DNA of 64,000 nucleotides from assembly GCA_034401795.1 (NCBI GenBank), contig CM067370.1, forward strand, positions 58,825,333 to 58,889,332, read 5' to 3'. The notes under the pieces were generated by a model that worked only from the letters and a program-made list of their open reading frames with translations, was not told the DNA's origin and did no database searches. The first letter of the stretch is position 1, and every line of letters begins with the position of its first letter. The translations under genes were made by a program, and so were the position numbers. This stretch comes from Chaetoderma sp. LZ-2023a. Its lineage: Eukaryota > Mollusca > Caudofoveata > Chaetodermatida > Chaetodermatidae. Positions 21,057-36,418 of the stretch are shown piece after piece.

Positions 21057-21668
21057 CTTAAAACTCTGAACAATGACAAGTCTACACTAGATGTGGAGGT
21101 AACATCATTGCGTGAATCTTTATCAAACGGTGAAATTGAATTAACTAGATACAAAACATTACTAGAGAATGAAAAGACAAAAGTGAGTGAATTAGAACAG
21201 TATAGAAGTGCTGCAGATAAGTCTGATTTGGAAGAGCTTCTGCACTCAACTCGTACGGAAAAGGACAAAATAGAGGCGAAGCTTGCAAATGTTCAGGAAG
21301 CTTTGTCACATTCTCAGTGTGAAATTGAACGTTTAAAAGACCAGTTGACGCGACGTGATGAGGAACTTACAGTGACCAAACGTAACACAGTGACTCAGAT
21401 TGATGTACTTGATGTTCGACTTCGCAGCGCCGAAAAGGAGAAGGAGGAGTTAAGTCAGGAAGTTGTCAGCTTACGCGACCATATTGATCAATTAGACCAG
21501 GATTGTGACCGTTATATCGAAGAGCGTAAGCTGCATGAAGCAAAAATGACCGAGTTTAAAGAACAGCTTCGTGCAGAAAGACTCGCAATGGAACTGAAGT
21601 TATGTGAAGCAAACAACTCGTATGAGACCCAGACAGAGGAATGGAAGCAGTTCCAGAAAGATTTGCAG
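21057..21668 (+). CDS. SPECC1L: Cytospin (SPECC1/SPECC1L family), second coiled-coil exon
   Basis: 204 codons between acceptor ttctgttatag|CTT (21056/21057) and donor GCAG|gtacag (21668/21669), again phase 0. The peptide starts LKTLNNDKSTLDVEVTSLRE and is heptad-rich throughout (SEIERLKDQL-type, VLDVRLRSAEKEKEELSQEV, VSLRDHIDQLDQD), ending ETQTEEWKQFQKDLQ. This is the central coiled coil of cytospins. The C-terminal coiled coil and the calponin-homology domain, which binds actin in the family, are not in the window. No further cytospin exon was recognised up to 64000, although a very short one could be missed. Confidence 0.87.
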
Positions 21669-22423
21669 GTACAGTATTCAGATAAAGAATCTTAGTCAGA
21701 ATGATTTACAAGTTCAATGCTTGGATACATACTAAAACCTCATTCCTCATTAGAAAGATTTAGAGATAGTCTTCAAATTATAAGCAATAAGTTTCCTCAC
21801 GATTTCACTATAAAGTAACTTATATTCACTGAGTAATTGGCCAATGAAACTGGTAAGTCTTCTAAAAATAAAGTAGAAGCCTCTGCAGTGAGTGGTCTTA
21901 TAGAATGGCGATTTACAGGCCAAGAGAACTCTGTTTTTGAAAATTTAGTCTCTGGAACGACTGGCTCAATAACAGAGCCACTTATCCCAGTCATAGAATT
22001 TCATAACAGTCTTCTCTTGGCCTGCAAATGAACAGTTAATAAATAAGAATTTGGTCTTATAACGACAAATCCTGACCTTTAACGGGTTAAAAACAAATTT
22101 TGCAGAAATGTTCCTTAGGACAATATCTACTAGAGGTATGACTTTCAAGCAGCCACGCTTTTAAAGACTTGTAAGTGTTTTGACTTCCCATGAAACGTGA
22201 AAAGTAGGTCCACGCTAAGGTGACATTACTGGTTGGCTGGCAGGCTGGCTGGCTGGCTGACTCACTGGGGAACATGGCAGTTTATTGAGCTGCTACCCGC
22301 AGCTATAAACTTAACATACCATCCCCAATTAATTCAGGGTATGTGATCGTGTTCTACTATATTTAAACCCAATCCAAATTATCTCCCTTTATCTACCCTA
22401 GTAATGATGGCATAGAGTGTATA
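21669..22423. other. Start of the last visible intron
   Basis: No gene recognised. It carries a hairpin repeat at 21911-22028 and a short ggctggctggctgg tract near 22240. Confidence 0.5.
21911..22028. repeat. Hairpin MITE-like repeat, copy c
   Basis: Outer arms ATTTACAGGCCAAGAGAA and TTCTCTTGGCCTGCAAAT are almost perfectly complementary. The inner arms are CTCTGGAACGACTGGCTC and GAGCCACTTATCCCAGTCA. The copy lies only 240 bp downstream of cytospin exon 21057-21668. Confidence 0.78.
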
Positions 22424-24240
22424 GTTGTTGTTGCGTGAGGATAATCCTCCAGTAATTTGGAGCACCCACAGCAGAATTGTTTTGTTAAAACTAGTAAAAA
22501 CTACTAGTGGGGGAGAGGACTAAGTGATGATTCATAGATTAGAATAAAATAAAGTAACATACAAAATTAAATGATCAAACAATTAAAATACTCAACACAT
22601 GATTAAGATGATTATATACACATATACAGATGCAATAAAATCAAACATGCACACTACATGAAGCAGCGATAGAGAATATAGATAACTATAACGGCAGGTT
22701 GGAAATGTGAGTTCTGCCACAGTGTATACTGTAGCACAATCTTCTACTATGACTTTCAATATTTCAGAGCAAGGTGTCGTCATTAGGAAGGCGACCGGAG
22801 TCTACTAGTGTAGTACAGTCGATGATAAGTTGACTTTGACGGTTTAAATCAGAGGCTATTAGATTCCATGTTTATATATCTAATGCGGAAATAATGTGCT
22901 GTTTGATTTTGTTCTGACTGACTGTCCTATATCTAAGCAGAGCGGGACATGAGGTAAGCATATGCATGTCGTCCTCAGGGGCGCTCTGACAGAGTTGACA
23001 GATTGGGTCAACATCGAAGTTGCTAAATCTATGAAGAGTCATTTGGACTAAGTACGTGGCAGTTAAGACACAAGATTTAATAAAGCATCTCTTTGCATTT
23101 TTGGTGTTTAATACTCGATTGATATATGGACTTTACCGAAGGGTGCTTTTTTTACTACACTCGTCCAGATTGCTAGCATTCCAGTAGTCATCAATCGCAG
23201 ATGTTACCATAGATTTCCATGCCTCCTTCCCGGGCATGTGGTCAAGAAGCTGAGCTATAGGTGGAAGGTGATACTGAGATAGCAGGTTGTCAGTATACCT
23301 GAACCAACTGTGGATGCACTGTAACCTATGGCTAACTGGCGCAGCATGATGTCACATAGGGAAGCGTTTTGGCATCTTATAATATCGTTAAGAAATCTTA
23401 GTTGTCAGCAATGTATCTCGGCAGTGATAGGCCTAATCCCAGGCAGAAGGAAAACTGCACATTTTGCTGTATGTGTGGGCAGAGACTGAATTATGCGCAG
23501 CATCTGCAGATGAAAACCCTCTAGGCATTTAAGGTGTGTTTGCTGGAGGATAAATATCTAACCCATAGAGAAGGCGTGGTAGTACATACATGTTAAATAC
23601 TTTTAGGTCTACTCTTGGTGCAAGACCATTGGAGCCATGTAGTCCGGTCCCAGTCATGTAGTCCAGTCCCAGAGAGGCTATAGAATGTTCTAGCCAGAGA
23701 TATTCTGCTCTCAATATTGAGAGATATTTCATTTTTAGAGCTACGGATTAGGCCGATGTGGGTAGCCTGCAATGAGAGTGAAACTTCAGTGTCACCAATG
23801 GCAATGTGCCAGTCAGAGATCACTTCATTGCAATATTTTGGTGAAGGCACACACAATACAGAGGTTTTCTCAGGATGTATGAGAAAATGTTCCCTAGCCG
23901 AGTAAGTAAATGTGCAGTTCAACATACACTGTAGTTCACTTGCTGAGTTGCTAGGACATCTGGCGTAGTTAGTGCCAATGAATGAACCGATTTGTCCCTT
24001 TTCTAGCTATACAAGTAAGTTGTTAATGCTGGTCTTATAAAGGCTAAGAGACAAGATACCACTTTGACGAACTCCTTGTAAGATGGGGAATGGTGGACTT
24101 AGACAGTTTTTCCACTTGTCTTTGGAAGTAAGCCCAGAGTAAAGGAGATCAACAATTTGTAGGATATGCAGGTTAATACCCTGATTGTATAGGTGGCATT
24201 TCAGGGACATGTGGTGCACAACTTTGAAAGCTTTTTGTGT
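22424..24240 (-). mobile_element. 5'-truncated LINE (non-LTR retrotransposon)
   Basis: Minus-strand fragments, in order, show 'KVVHHMSLKCHLYNQGI' and QGVRQSGILSLSLYKTSINNLL (RT motif like QGVRQGGxLSPxLYxxYINDLL). Next come FLIHPEKTSVLCVPSP (palm/thumb), ARTFYSLSGTGLHG...NMYVLPRLLYGLD, and near 22930-23000 a CxxC...ED.MHMLTSCPAL zinc-finger-like C-terminus. A 3' UTR of about 470 bp follows, ending in a (CAA)n-type tail at 22423-22434. The 5' part (endonuclease, YxDD box) is missing and frames are broken at several points. Jockey/CR1/I-type affinity is likely but not resolved. Confidence 0.8.
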
Positions 24241-24529
24241 GCTTCAGTATAGTATAGCAGCTTCCTGGTTCATGGTCTTTCTTTTGGTTGGCTAATTAAA
24301 ACTCTTTGTCAATCATAAACCTCTGTAAATTCTTCATTGTTTAGTCGTTTTTACGTCGCCTGGGAAGCGGAAAGCGAGACATAGGTGTCACTTTTCCAAC
24401 GACGATGCTGTCAATGCTGACTTTCTCCATTTAGCAAACCATTTTTATACCCTGCCAAAAAGTTTGGTGGGGTATTATGTAATGGCGCCGTCCGTTGGGC
24501 GGGCGGGTGGTTGGGCGTGCAGGCGTGCG
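24241..24529. other. Spacer before the tandem array
   Basis: No gene. It ends with 'accctgccaaaaagtttggtggggtattatgtaatggcgccgtccg', apparently the leading edge of the dispersed repeat that contains the following array. Confidence 0.4.
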
Positions 24530-25615
24530 GCAGAGTGGTTTCCGGATGATAACTCTGTTACCGTTTGTCGGATCGCATTGAAACTTCGTAGGGTGGTGGG
24601 ACTAGGCCTGGGGAAGAAACCGATCGAAATTGACGATGATCCGAAATCCAAGATGGCCGCCAACCACTGGCGGCCATCTTGGAAATTGGTTTCCGGATGA
24701 TAACTCCATTACCGTTTGTCTTATCGCATTGAAACTTCATATGGTGGTGGGAGTAGGCCTGAGGAAGAAACCTATCGAAATTGACGATGATCCGAAATCC
24801 AAGATGGCCGCCAGCCACCGGCGGCCATCTTGAAAATTGTGTTTCTGGATGATAACTCAGTTACCGTTTGTCGGATCGCATTGAAGCGTCATGGAGTGGT
24901 TGGACCAGGACTGGGGAAGAAACCTATCGAAATTGACAACGATCGGAAGTCCAAGATGGCCACCAGCCACCGGTAGCCATCTTGAAAATTGGTTTCTGGA
25001 TTATAACTCCGTTACCGTTTATCGGATCGCTTTGAAACTTCATAGAATGGTTGGACTAAGTCTGCGGAAGGAAGAAACATAGCGAAATCGATGCTGATCC
25101 GAAATCCAAGATGGCCGCCAACCACAGGTGGCCATCTTGAAAATTGGTTTCTGGATGATAACTCCGTTACCGTTTAACGGATCGCTTTGAAACTTCATAG
25201 AGTGGTTGGACTAGGTCTGGGGAAGAAAGCTATCAAAATTGACAATGATCCGAAATCTAAGATGGCCACCAGCCACCGGTGGCCATCTTGAAAATTGGTT
25301 TCCAGATGATAACTCCGTTACCATTTATCGGATCACTTTGCACCTTCATAGAGCGGTTGGACTAGGTCTGAGGAAGAAACCTATCGAAATCGACAATGAT
25401 CCGAAATCCAAGATGGTTCCTAGATGATAACTCCGTTATCGTTTATCGTATCGCTATGAAGCTTCATAGAGTGGTTGGACTACCTCTGGGGAAGAAACCA
25501 ATTGAAAGAAAACAATTGAAATTGACTATGATCCAAAATCCAAGATGGCCGCCAGCCACCGGCGACCATATTGAAAATTGTTTTCCGGATGATAACTCTG
25601 TTACCGTCGGAAAAG
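24530..25615. repeat. ~150-bp tandem array with AAGATGGCCGCC hairpins
   Basis: The landmark 'tttccggatgataactccgttaccgttt' occurs eight times, at about 24539, 24689, 24840, 24988, 25146, 25297, 25416 and 25580, mostly 148-158 bp apart (one short unit of 119). Most units contain an inverted repeat of the form CCAAGATGGCCGCC-n8-GGCGGCCATCTTG (for example 24648-24682 and 24799-24832). The core AAGATGGCCGCC resembles the YY1 binding motif AAGATGGCGGC. ORFs across the array are repeat translations. Confidence 0.9.
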
Positions 25616-27106
25616 TTTCCTGTGACATTATTAGCTCACCTGGCCAGAATGGCCCAGTGAGCTTATGCCATGGCGACCTTCCATCGTCTGTCCGGTGTCC
25701 ATCTGTCTGTCTATCCATCCGTCAACTTTCCTTTAAACGACTTCTCAATAACCACTGGGCCGATTTCAATTATATTTGGCAGGAAGTATCCTTAGGGCAT
25801 AGGAATCCAAGTTTGTTCAAACAAAGCCGATTTGGCCAGTGGCCATCTTGGATTTTGGCCGATTTTAGGAAATCGCTTTAAAAATTTTCTCCGAAACCGC
25901 TTGATGGATTGATTCAAAACTCACGAAATATCATATAAGGCAACAGCTGAACCAAGTTTGTTCGAAGGAACTTGATTGGCCAAATGGTTTGGTGGCCATC
26001 TTGGATGACCAAGTTTTCGTGAAACCGACTTATTCTGCAGACCCGCTGAACGGATCGGGCTGAAATTTTGGGGATATGATTGTGGATCTCCAGTTCTTTC
26101 GCGGAGTCCTATGGCGAGAAGCAAACGGGTACTCGGTTCCTAGTCTAGGTAGATCTGGTTATCAGTACACTTTTCCTCCGGGAAAACATCTCGCTTGTTT
26201 TGCAAACTTTGAGCGATTCGTACAGCAGATTTTAACTTATTTACGTCAATTTGTGGCTGGATTTATCAGAAGATGTATTTAATTTATTCGTCTAATTTCT
26301 GCATTTTTATAATGAAAATCTCGGGATATCTAATGCCGAATGGACAATCGTCTTGAACTGGAACACCATTCTATTCTGATGACGGCATCGCGTATATATT
26401 TAACCTCGTTGTCTTTGATTGGCAGCGATATTGTTGGAAAAGCCATCAGTGACAAATCTGATTGGTTGAACTAATGTCACGACGCTTTGACAGTTGTGCA
26501 CTATTAGACGACAGTAAAAAAGTAATACAACCTAAACAAGGATTTCCAGACTTTGGCTGTGATCTGGACAAAAACCAAGTTGAATCCAGATTTGGTACAA
26601 ATTTTAATCTATGGATATATCGGAAACAAACTGGTCAGATTTTGCTCAAATTTTGACAAAGGAGGTTGTGTGATCATACATTAAGATTTAACAACCTCGG
26701 ATGCGATCAAAAGAAAATTTTAGGCTGTGGGTTAAAATCTCTGATAACTTGGATCTATGTGACGATGGAAAGTAAGTGATAACTAGATTATTTGGTCGAT
26801 GACATATCATAGCAATCGACCACATTCACTACTTTGACCTCTTTAGCCTACCCCACCCCCAGGGGAGTAGCCAAATGTAATACTAGAAATGTGGCTGCAA
26901 TGCAGCAATGAATCTTGACTTCATGACAGCAATGAACTATGAAGATTGTCTTCAAACATACAAAAAATTTAGAAGGCTTATCAACAAGAGGCCCAAGGGC
27001 CTGTAACGCTATCCTGGACGGTGTATGGCAATAAGGGGTAGCAGCAGAGAAGACCGCTACTGTATCAAAAAAGGATGCCTATGTAATATACTGAGTATGT
27101 ACATAC

Positions 27107-27139
<33 letters not shown>

Positions 27140-27331
27140 AAAACTATTTTCAAAATATTCAGCAGGTTGCCTGTATACCTGTATCTAATTTCCACTTCCT
27201 ATTTTTCTTTTCTGATGAGGCAGACATAGAAGCGAACTTTAAAAATATCTCATCTGATGACGGTTTTTGCTAAGCACAGAATTATAAATAGGGATAAGTG
27301 TTAACAAAAGTAATTTTATAATGTTCAATTT
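25616..27331. other. Intronic sequence with dispersed repeats and (CTAT)n
   Basis: No gene recognised. 25635-26080 is a dispersed repeat ('agctcacctggccagaatggcccagtgagctt', a TCTGTCTGTC tract, 'gtggccatcttggat' twice). 'aagaggcccaagggcctgtaacgctat' at about 26988 is the edge of another. A (CTAT)n microsatellite lies at about 27107-27138. Confidence 0.5.
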
Positions 27332-27600
27332 GTTATTACACCACAAAAACATCTATTACCGTTCAATCACTACTTGCTAAATCAATTATCTGCATTTAGC
27401 TACCAGAATAAGATTTTTATGCTTGCATACACTCCTCCCCATGCCTATTCCTATAAATATGGACCCTCAACCAGGCTACTGGTTAGGTCCATCTCCTGTA
27501 TATTAACTGATATAGACTGGCACTAGTCTGGACTCACTCCATAGCTTGTGCATGCGCACTGGAGCCCAAATAGCAAACAGATTCACTTTTCAATTATTCT
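27332..27600 (+). repeat. DIRS B left inverted terminal repeat
   Basis: Reappears inverted at about 57060-57305 (for example tatagactggcactagtct, gcgcactggagcccaaatag, gcatttagctaccagaata). The tip has its complement at about 56845-56900, as in DIRS A. Confidence 0.85.
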
Positions 27601-28379
27601 GCAAGCAGAACAACTACACAAATATTATCAGAAAGTTTTTATAGCTTTGCGCTGTGTCAGCTTACTATTGAACGCCTTCCTCACGCTAAGATATGCCTAC
27701 TATGAAGTCTATCCTCCCAAAATTATGTTTTTGGAAGTATTTCGTGATTATATTGAACTTTATAACTGTATATAAATGTTACCGGTTTTCGTGGGTTTCA
27801 TGTTCGTGGTAACAACTTTAATATGCCTAAGTCATCATCATATAAAAACACTATTACTCCAGTGAGCCCTTAATCACTTTCAGTTAAAAGAAAAATAGTG
27901 CTTTACAAGGAATTACATTTATTTCCCTATGATAGAAAACAATCTTGAATTTGAACTCTTCCGGCCTTTCTTTGAAAGGCGTTTGCATGTTTCTAGACTC
28001 CTTTTATCGAAATTCTAAGCTGTATGCTTCTTTCGTAATCTTTTTTCGTTTTTAAGAGTCTGTTTTAACGAACGATAAATCAAGTGCACGTCCTCAATCT
28101 GTGAACGAGTTCACCCTGTGGAGTATGGAGGACATGTCTGTTTTAAGTGAACTACGTGTACCCCCACATCGATGTGCAGGTTTTGCATAGGGTGGTCTGC
28201 GTTCGTTTCTAAGTTTTCTTTAAGGATTATTCGTCCTTACAGCGCTGCTCTCTGGTCGTCCTTCCCCTACCTCCGTTGCTAGTAAGACAAAAGCTGTGTC
28301 TTGCAATATTCTAATATGTCTATTCCAGCAGCAAGGGTGGGGGGGGGGGGCTGGGGGCTCTTCGGCGAATTGAGAAGCT

Positions 28380-29015
28380 ATGTTAGCTTTATTTGCGAGA
28401 TTTGAATCCTTCGCTGCAGTTTTGACTAAATCTTTAGACGAAAGAATATCTTCTGCCATCATGAAGGCCAAGAAACAGGAAGTTTCTTCTGATTCCAACG
28501 ATAGTCTGAGGGCTAGCGGGCATTCCCGCAAATGGGGGAAACCGATTCCTTTAACGCCAATGCAAGTAATCAGGTCTCCTAAACAAAAGTTTAGAGCGAC
28601 AAAGCTCTCGAAGGTGAGCTCGTGCAGGTCACCGGGTCAAACCCACATTAGTCTTGAGGGTGATAGGCATAACCCTCAAGCAGTGGTGGCGGCGGCGGAA
28701 GCTCCCGTCCAAAAGCCTTATGCTAATGTCAATATTTCGGTCATACCGGTCGTCAAGATTCTCCATAGGTCGCCTATAGCTAAGAGTTTGCATTCTAGCT
28801 TTGCTAGTTCTTCCGGTTCCGTTGTGGTAGATTCTGGTCCTCGGGACTCGGGTTTACTTCCGTTTTCCGGTGCTACATCCATTCCGACCGTTTCCAGTAT
28901 GACTTCCGGTTTTGCAGGACATCCGGGTCTTCAAGATCTGGTTCTTACTTCCATTCCGACCGTTTCCGGTATGACTAATAAACTCTTCCGACTTCCGCTT
29001 CCGGTTGGGATGTAA
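28380..29015 (+). pseudogene. DIRS B gag-like ORF (211 codons)
   Basis: Starts MLALFARFESFAAVLTKSLDE and carries SGHSRKWGKPIPLTP, aligning with the DIRS A gag remnant. The middle is basic (SPKQKFRATKLSKVSSCRSPGQ) and the end is Ser/Gly-rich with MTSGFAGHPGL. The segment around 28590-28900 is repeated at about 29056-29300 (landmark 'caggtcaccgggtcaaa' in both), so the 3' part of the ORF was tandemly duplicated and truncated. A poly-G run (about 28338-28350) lies just upstream. Function as gag is inferred from position. Confidence 0.65.
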
Positions 29016-31673
<2,658 letters not shown>

Positions 31674-32860
31674 ATGATTAAATCTCATGATTCTTACTCC
31701 CAAGTCAAGATGGAGACCACCTCCCAGATCATTTCCAGTCTAGATATGGGTATGTGGTCATTTTCCATCGATCAAAATGATGCCTTCTTTCATGTTCTCA
31801 TTCACCCTTCCTTCAGAAAATTCCTGAGATTTGCTTACAAAGATCGAGTTTGGCAGTTTCGCGCCATGCCTTTTGGCCTGACCACGGCTCCTTTTCTTTT
31901 TACTCGCCTAGTCTCGGCCATGGCAGGAATTTTACACCATCGTTCTATCCATCCTCACATTTATATAGTTGATTGGTTAGTAAAGCAGTCTTCCTCAATT
32001 CTCTCAGGAATTCTTCCAGAGGTTTGCAGTCCGGCATGCAACTTAGGGTGGATTTTAAATCTAAAGAAATCAAGCCTAGGTCCCTCTCAAATCTTCACGC
32101 ATCTAGGCGTTTCTTTCGATCTGGGCCAGGGTCTAGTCTTCCCCTCAAATCCAAGAATAGAGGCTTTATCAGTGGCAATGGAAATCTTGTCTTACATGGT
32201 CTGAGCAAGATTTCTGCTAAGAGTGATAGGTTTGATGGTCAGCGTAGAGAATGTTATTCCATGTGCGGCACTGATGAGAAGACCCTTCCAAATTTATTTA
32301 ATGTCCCTTTGGAAGCAGTCGGTTCACTCTAGTTTCCATCAGATTCCCATCAGAGAACACTTGATTCCTCATCTGGATTTTTGGAAAGATCGTTCTCTGC
32401 TTCTGATAGGTGTTCCACTGGTAACGTCCTCCCCTTAGGCAATTATCTTCACAGACGCTTCTTAGGAGGGATGGGGAGCGGTCTGGGACTCCCTGTCGGT
32501 TTCCGGTCTTTGGTCCCTGGAGGAGTCGACAGCTCATATCAACATTCTGGAATTGTGTGCTGTCACGAAGGCTCTCCCTTCATGGTCAGATCTTGTGATA
32601 GGTCTCGAAGTCTCGATTCGGTCGGACAATTCGACAGTGGTCTCTTATTTCAACAGGCAGGGGGTTCAAGGTCATCCCTCCTTTGTCTAGAAGTGTGGAA
32701 CCTTCTCTTATGGTGTCGCAAGAATCAGATTCTTCTAGTCTCTTCTCATGTCCCAGGCAGTCTGAATTTTCTTGCGGACCAACTGTCACATCCCAGCAAA
32801 TTCGCCCACACAGAGTGGCAGTTAAAGAGGTCGGTGGTTAAAGCGATTTTCAGTCATTGA
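31674..32860 (+). pseudogene. DIRS B reverse transcriptase and RNase H
   Basis: 31674-32204 (176 codons) is a clear DIRS RT: METTSQIISSLDMGMWSFSID, FLRFAYKDRVWQFRAMPFGL, TTAPFLFTRLVSAMAG, then YIVDWLVK where the usual box is YxDDWL, so one catalytic Asp is replaced by Val. RNase H follows in shifting frames to 32860: FTDAS near 32450, NILELCAV near 32550, DNSTVVSYFNRQG near 32630, and SSHVPGSLNFLADQLS with EWQLKRSVVKAIF at the end. The reading is cut at 32862 by the gypsy insertion. Confidence 0.85.
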
Positions 32861-32862
32861 TC

Positions 32863-35800
32863 TGTAGCTCGCCGGGTACAGTCGGGCCGTTCCGGTGTAT
32901 CATGTCGACTCGCCATGCCGCAAGTGCACGACGAGTAATGATGCTGGTTATCATCCGGTCTCGGGGAGACGGACCTTGTACGAGACTGCCCTGCGTGAAA
33001 CAAAAACCGGCTCCTAAGGCCAGTGGAACTCAATCGTTCCGGTGGGGCCGTGCGACCATTGTCGCGAACAGTAAACACAACTGTCTCATCCCACGAGTTT
33101 GTGTCACCAGTATGCCTGTCCATAACAATTTCGTGATCTATGGACTTACAAGATTTGATTTGGTGACCTAAAAATGTAAGTCTATACAATGAGTTTACCT
33201 AAACAATTAAAAATATGCTAGATAAAACTACAATAAGAGCATATGAAAATATGAGACATAGAGACAGGTAGATGAACTTCTAAACATGGGGTACACACAG
33301 ACCCGTAGGTCCGCAGAGGTATCCCCGCAAGGGAGGCTCCCATACACGAGACTTAACTATTTAACTTATTATAAGTTATTATACCTCTAAGCTGAAAGGA
33401 AGAAGGTTATATCAGACGAAAAGTGATGTGCCTCACGCGGGCACTACTCCTAGTGCTAGTTTGGGTGAGGAGTATTATCCTGGCGTGGACCGCCTTCGCT
33501 GAATCCTCGCGTGGGCCTCTGTCTCGGGAAGGTGTCGCCACTGCTTAAAGCGGGAGAAGAGTAGTATGCGAAAATGGGCCCACTCTAATATTTCAATCAG
33601 AAATGCTTCTAGAGAGAAAAGACCATACCTAGTGAGATTATGACTATAGGGGTGCGTACTGTTTTACGTGAAGACGGGACGGGGAATTCCCGATGGATTC
33701 CTTCGTTACCGTCTTATGTGATTCTAGGTATGCTGAATTAATAGTTGCCGCTTTATTTATGCGGGCCTTCTGCTTTGCTTAATTCCTGTTAGTTGTTTTC
33801 AGAACAAGAATTATTTTAGGCCGCAACTGGCTGATATCTACCTAGCTATTAGACACGGCTGTCACGGAGAACAGATGCCCTAAGACATCAATACTAAAGA
33901 CAGCGCTCATACATGTTACGTAGCAAGATCTCCGAACTGGATAAGAATCCGGACATCCCGCCCCGTAACCACATAAAACATTACAAGACATGGGTTACAT
34001 TTCACGAAAGCATTATTAGGCCATTGTTCTATCGTTATGGTGGGGGTAAGAGAGACGACTACCCACCGCAAATGTCCTTCCCGCAAGGGCGTGGCAGATT
34101 TAAATATCATGCCCAGGCATTTTAACAGAATTCGGTATGGGTACGTATCTCGCCAGTCACCGGGTCCTATGGAACTAACCATTTTATCTTTCGTTAGGTT
34201 TATAAACAAATTGCCCAGTTTTGCACTGCAGTGCGGAAGGATTGTAAATAAAATAATAATTAATACATATGTTTTCGCAGTGCTTTCCTACATTGGCTTA
34301 AAGTACTAACTACTAAGTAGCCGAAGATACGCAGGGAGGTGTATGTGACACCACACCCTGGCCATCACCGCTCGGAAACCCCGCTAGTTTCCCAGAGTCG
34401 GATTAGCCCATGGTGCGGATAGGGACATCCAAACAATTAAGAAGCTACAAGGCTGAGTGGAGCACGAAGAGAGACAAAGTCTTACTTATGAGTCTTACCG
34501 GAGTGCGGGGCTAGATTATCGCACTACTGGAAGAGAAGAAGAATATATTACACAGTATGTAAAGAAGACAGTGTCTCTAATCGTTTTGAACCTATCCTAT
34601 CGAGCTGAGTAGAAAAGGTTAGTCGGTAGCATGCCGGGCTAAACCGAGTTATAGCACGGACAGCCACCTCAGTGAAAAAGTGTTGGTGGCGGGAGAAAGT
34701 GCTGCATATATGTTTCTGTATAGTGTTTCCTACGTGCACTACAGTCCTATATTTTCTATAAATAAGCAAAACATATGAACGGATGGCCACTGGCCATATA
34801 TATACATAATCTAACCAGAACAAACAATACAGTGTCACATGATTAAGATATATATTTTAGTAAAGGTTAACGAACCTACTATTGTGCAGTTAGCAACACA
34901 TTGAGGAAAATGATAATAATTATCAACAAGTACAGCAATTATAGCTATCAGTCCTAAGACCGTTACGGTTCCCTTTAGTCATCGGGACCATTTTTGCGGA
35001 TACAATATAATTAACAAAACCTATATAGAAAAATAATTAAACTGAAGTAGTCTAGTCATTCCTAAGTTAGGCTACCGTGTTACTGAAATTGAGACGTGGA
35101 TCCGTAGTCAACGTGAGATGATGCGCTCTCCGGAAGCTCGAAAGTTCCTGCAGGGTTGTTCCCGCAAGCTGTTTTCCGCAAACAAGACTTCCGCAAGAAC
35201 ACTCATGGTGGGAGCGCATCGCTTAGTGCTGTAGGCCTAATAGAATGTCTAACGAGCAGTCAGTAAAAGATACGATAGTACTATGTGGTGAAGAAAGTTC
35301 CCATACACCGATGGCACGGATGGAAGGTGTAAACAACCCGTCGCAAGCGGGGGTTGTCAGAAGCAAATGAAGATACAAAACAAAGCTTCACGGTGCTGGG
35401 TACGTCAACCAGCTCTGAAGACGCACCGGGCAGAGTTTACTTGCTGCGGTCGAAAGTCGAAAGAACCGACACGATGTGTGTGGCGGCGATTGAAATACCA
35501 CTTTTAGGCGTGGGCGGCAGATCCGGCGAGTCATCCATCAAAAAACATCCCGCCTCTACATTTGTAGACTCACATATTCAGGCCATAAAGGCCTCACCGC
35601 AAATTTGTGTTCCGAATGTAGCTGTTGGTATTCGTGAACAATTATCAGAAGTTCCAAATTACTCCCGTAAATGGGGAGTTACAAAATTGTTTTAGTGCGG
35701 TGGGTTGGAGAACTGCACGCTACGGGATAAAAACCTGACGCATAGCAAAGGAAGACGCGTGTTGTCTGTCGCACTTGTAGTAGCTGGTACAGATCCAACC

Positions 35801-36406
35801 TGTTCGGCCAGGGGCCGAGGATGCTCTCGATCACTGGATCGCTTCTCCTTTTATACTCCTCGTGATGTCACAGGCGCAGGCTCTATCCAATCATCATTCG
35901 GGCAACAACCAATCAGCGTGCAGCTAATAATAGCGCAGTCGAACGTGCTAGGACATTCTAGAAGTTTTGCGTCCACGTGGTTATGACGTCACAGCAATAT
36001 TTTGAAGATAATCATGAAGAGTTTTTCCTGGATAACTCAACCGATTCTGAAATGGTTTACAGATTTAGAAAGCCCGCTGAATTCTGTTCTTGATTAATGC
36101 CAGATTTAACGGGAACAGGCAATCAATAAGGATTACAGGGTACCATCTCGGTACACTTAAAGCGCCATCCTATTTAGGTCGTAACTACATGCTCCATATA
36201 AACATATAAACAGCGTCCTGACGCGTGCATGCGCATCATGCGCTTTAACGAACTTAGTCCTTTTTCGAAACGTTATCTCTCCCATAGGCCTATATACGCT
36301 TATAGCTCTACCCAGAGAGGCGTGTTCAGGAAACGAATCCAGAACAGGCGGCGCGTACCCAGCTTAGCTGGTACGGCCGGTATCCGACCGGTCGATCCGA
36401 ACTACA
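32863..36406 (-). repeat. gypsy 3' LTR (3,544 bp)
   Basis: Collinear with the 5' LTR at 50136-53971 with a few percent divergence by eye. It lacks the 233-bp SINE and some small indels present in the other copy. It contains the conserved TATA/CRE-like module (35847-35874). ORFs on the + strand are antisense to the element, and their conservation reflects LTR identity. Confidence 0.93.
35847..35874 (-). promoter_or_regulatory. Core promoter module in 3' LTR (TATA + CRE-like)
   Basis: On the minus strand CCTGTGACATCAC (35862-35874) is followed five bases later by GTATAAAAGG (35847-35856). CCAAT boxes lie just upstream (around 35888-35915). The same module is at 53408-53435 in the 5' LTR. Confidence 0.6.
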
Positions 36407-36418
36407 CCACCCCCTCCT
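36407..36418 (-). promoter_or_regulatory. gypsy polypurine tract
   Basis: Minus-strand AGGAGGGGGTGG directly abuts the 3' LTR start TGTAGTTC, the expected position for plus-strand priming. Confidence 0.8.

Noticed and set aside
24530..25615. CRISPR-like array
   Set aside because: Units are 150-bp contiguous tandem repeats without short repeat/unique spacer alternation, in a eukaryotic intron.
35354..35695. ORF conserved between both LTRs (also 52904-53341) as a real gene
   Set aside because: It is antisense to the element, has no ATG at its start, and its similarity is fully explained by the two LTRs being copies. The frames diverge after a small indel.
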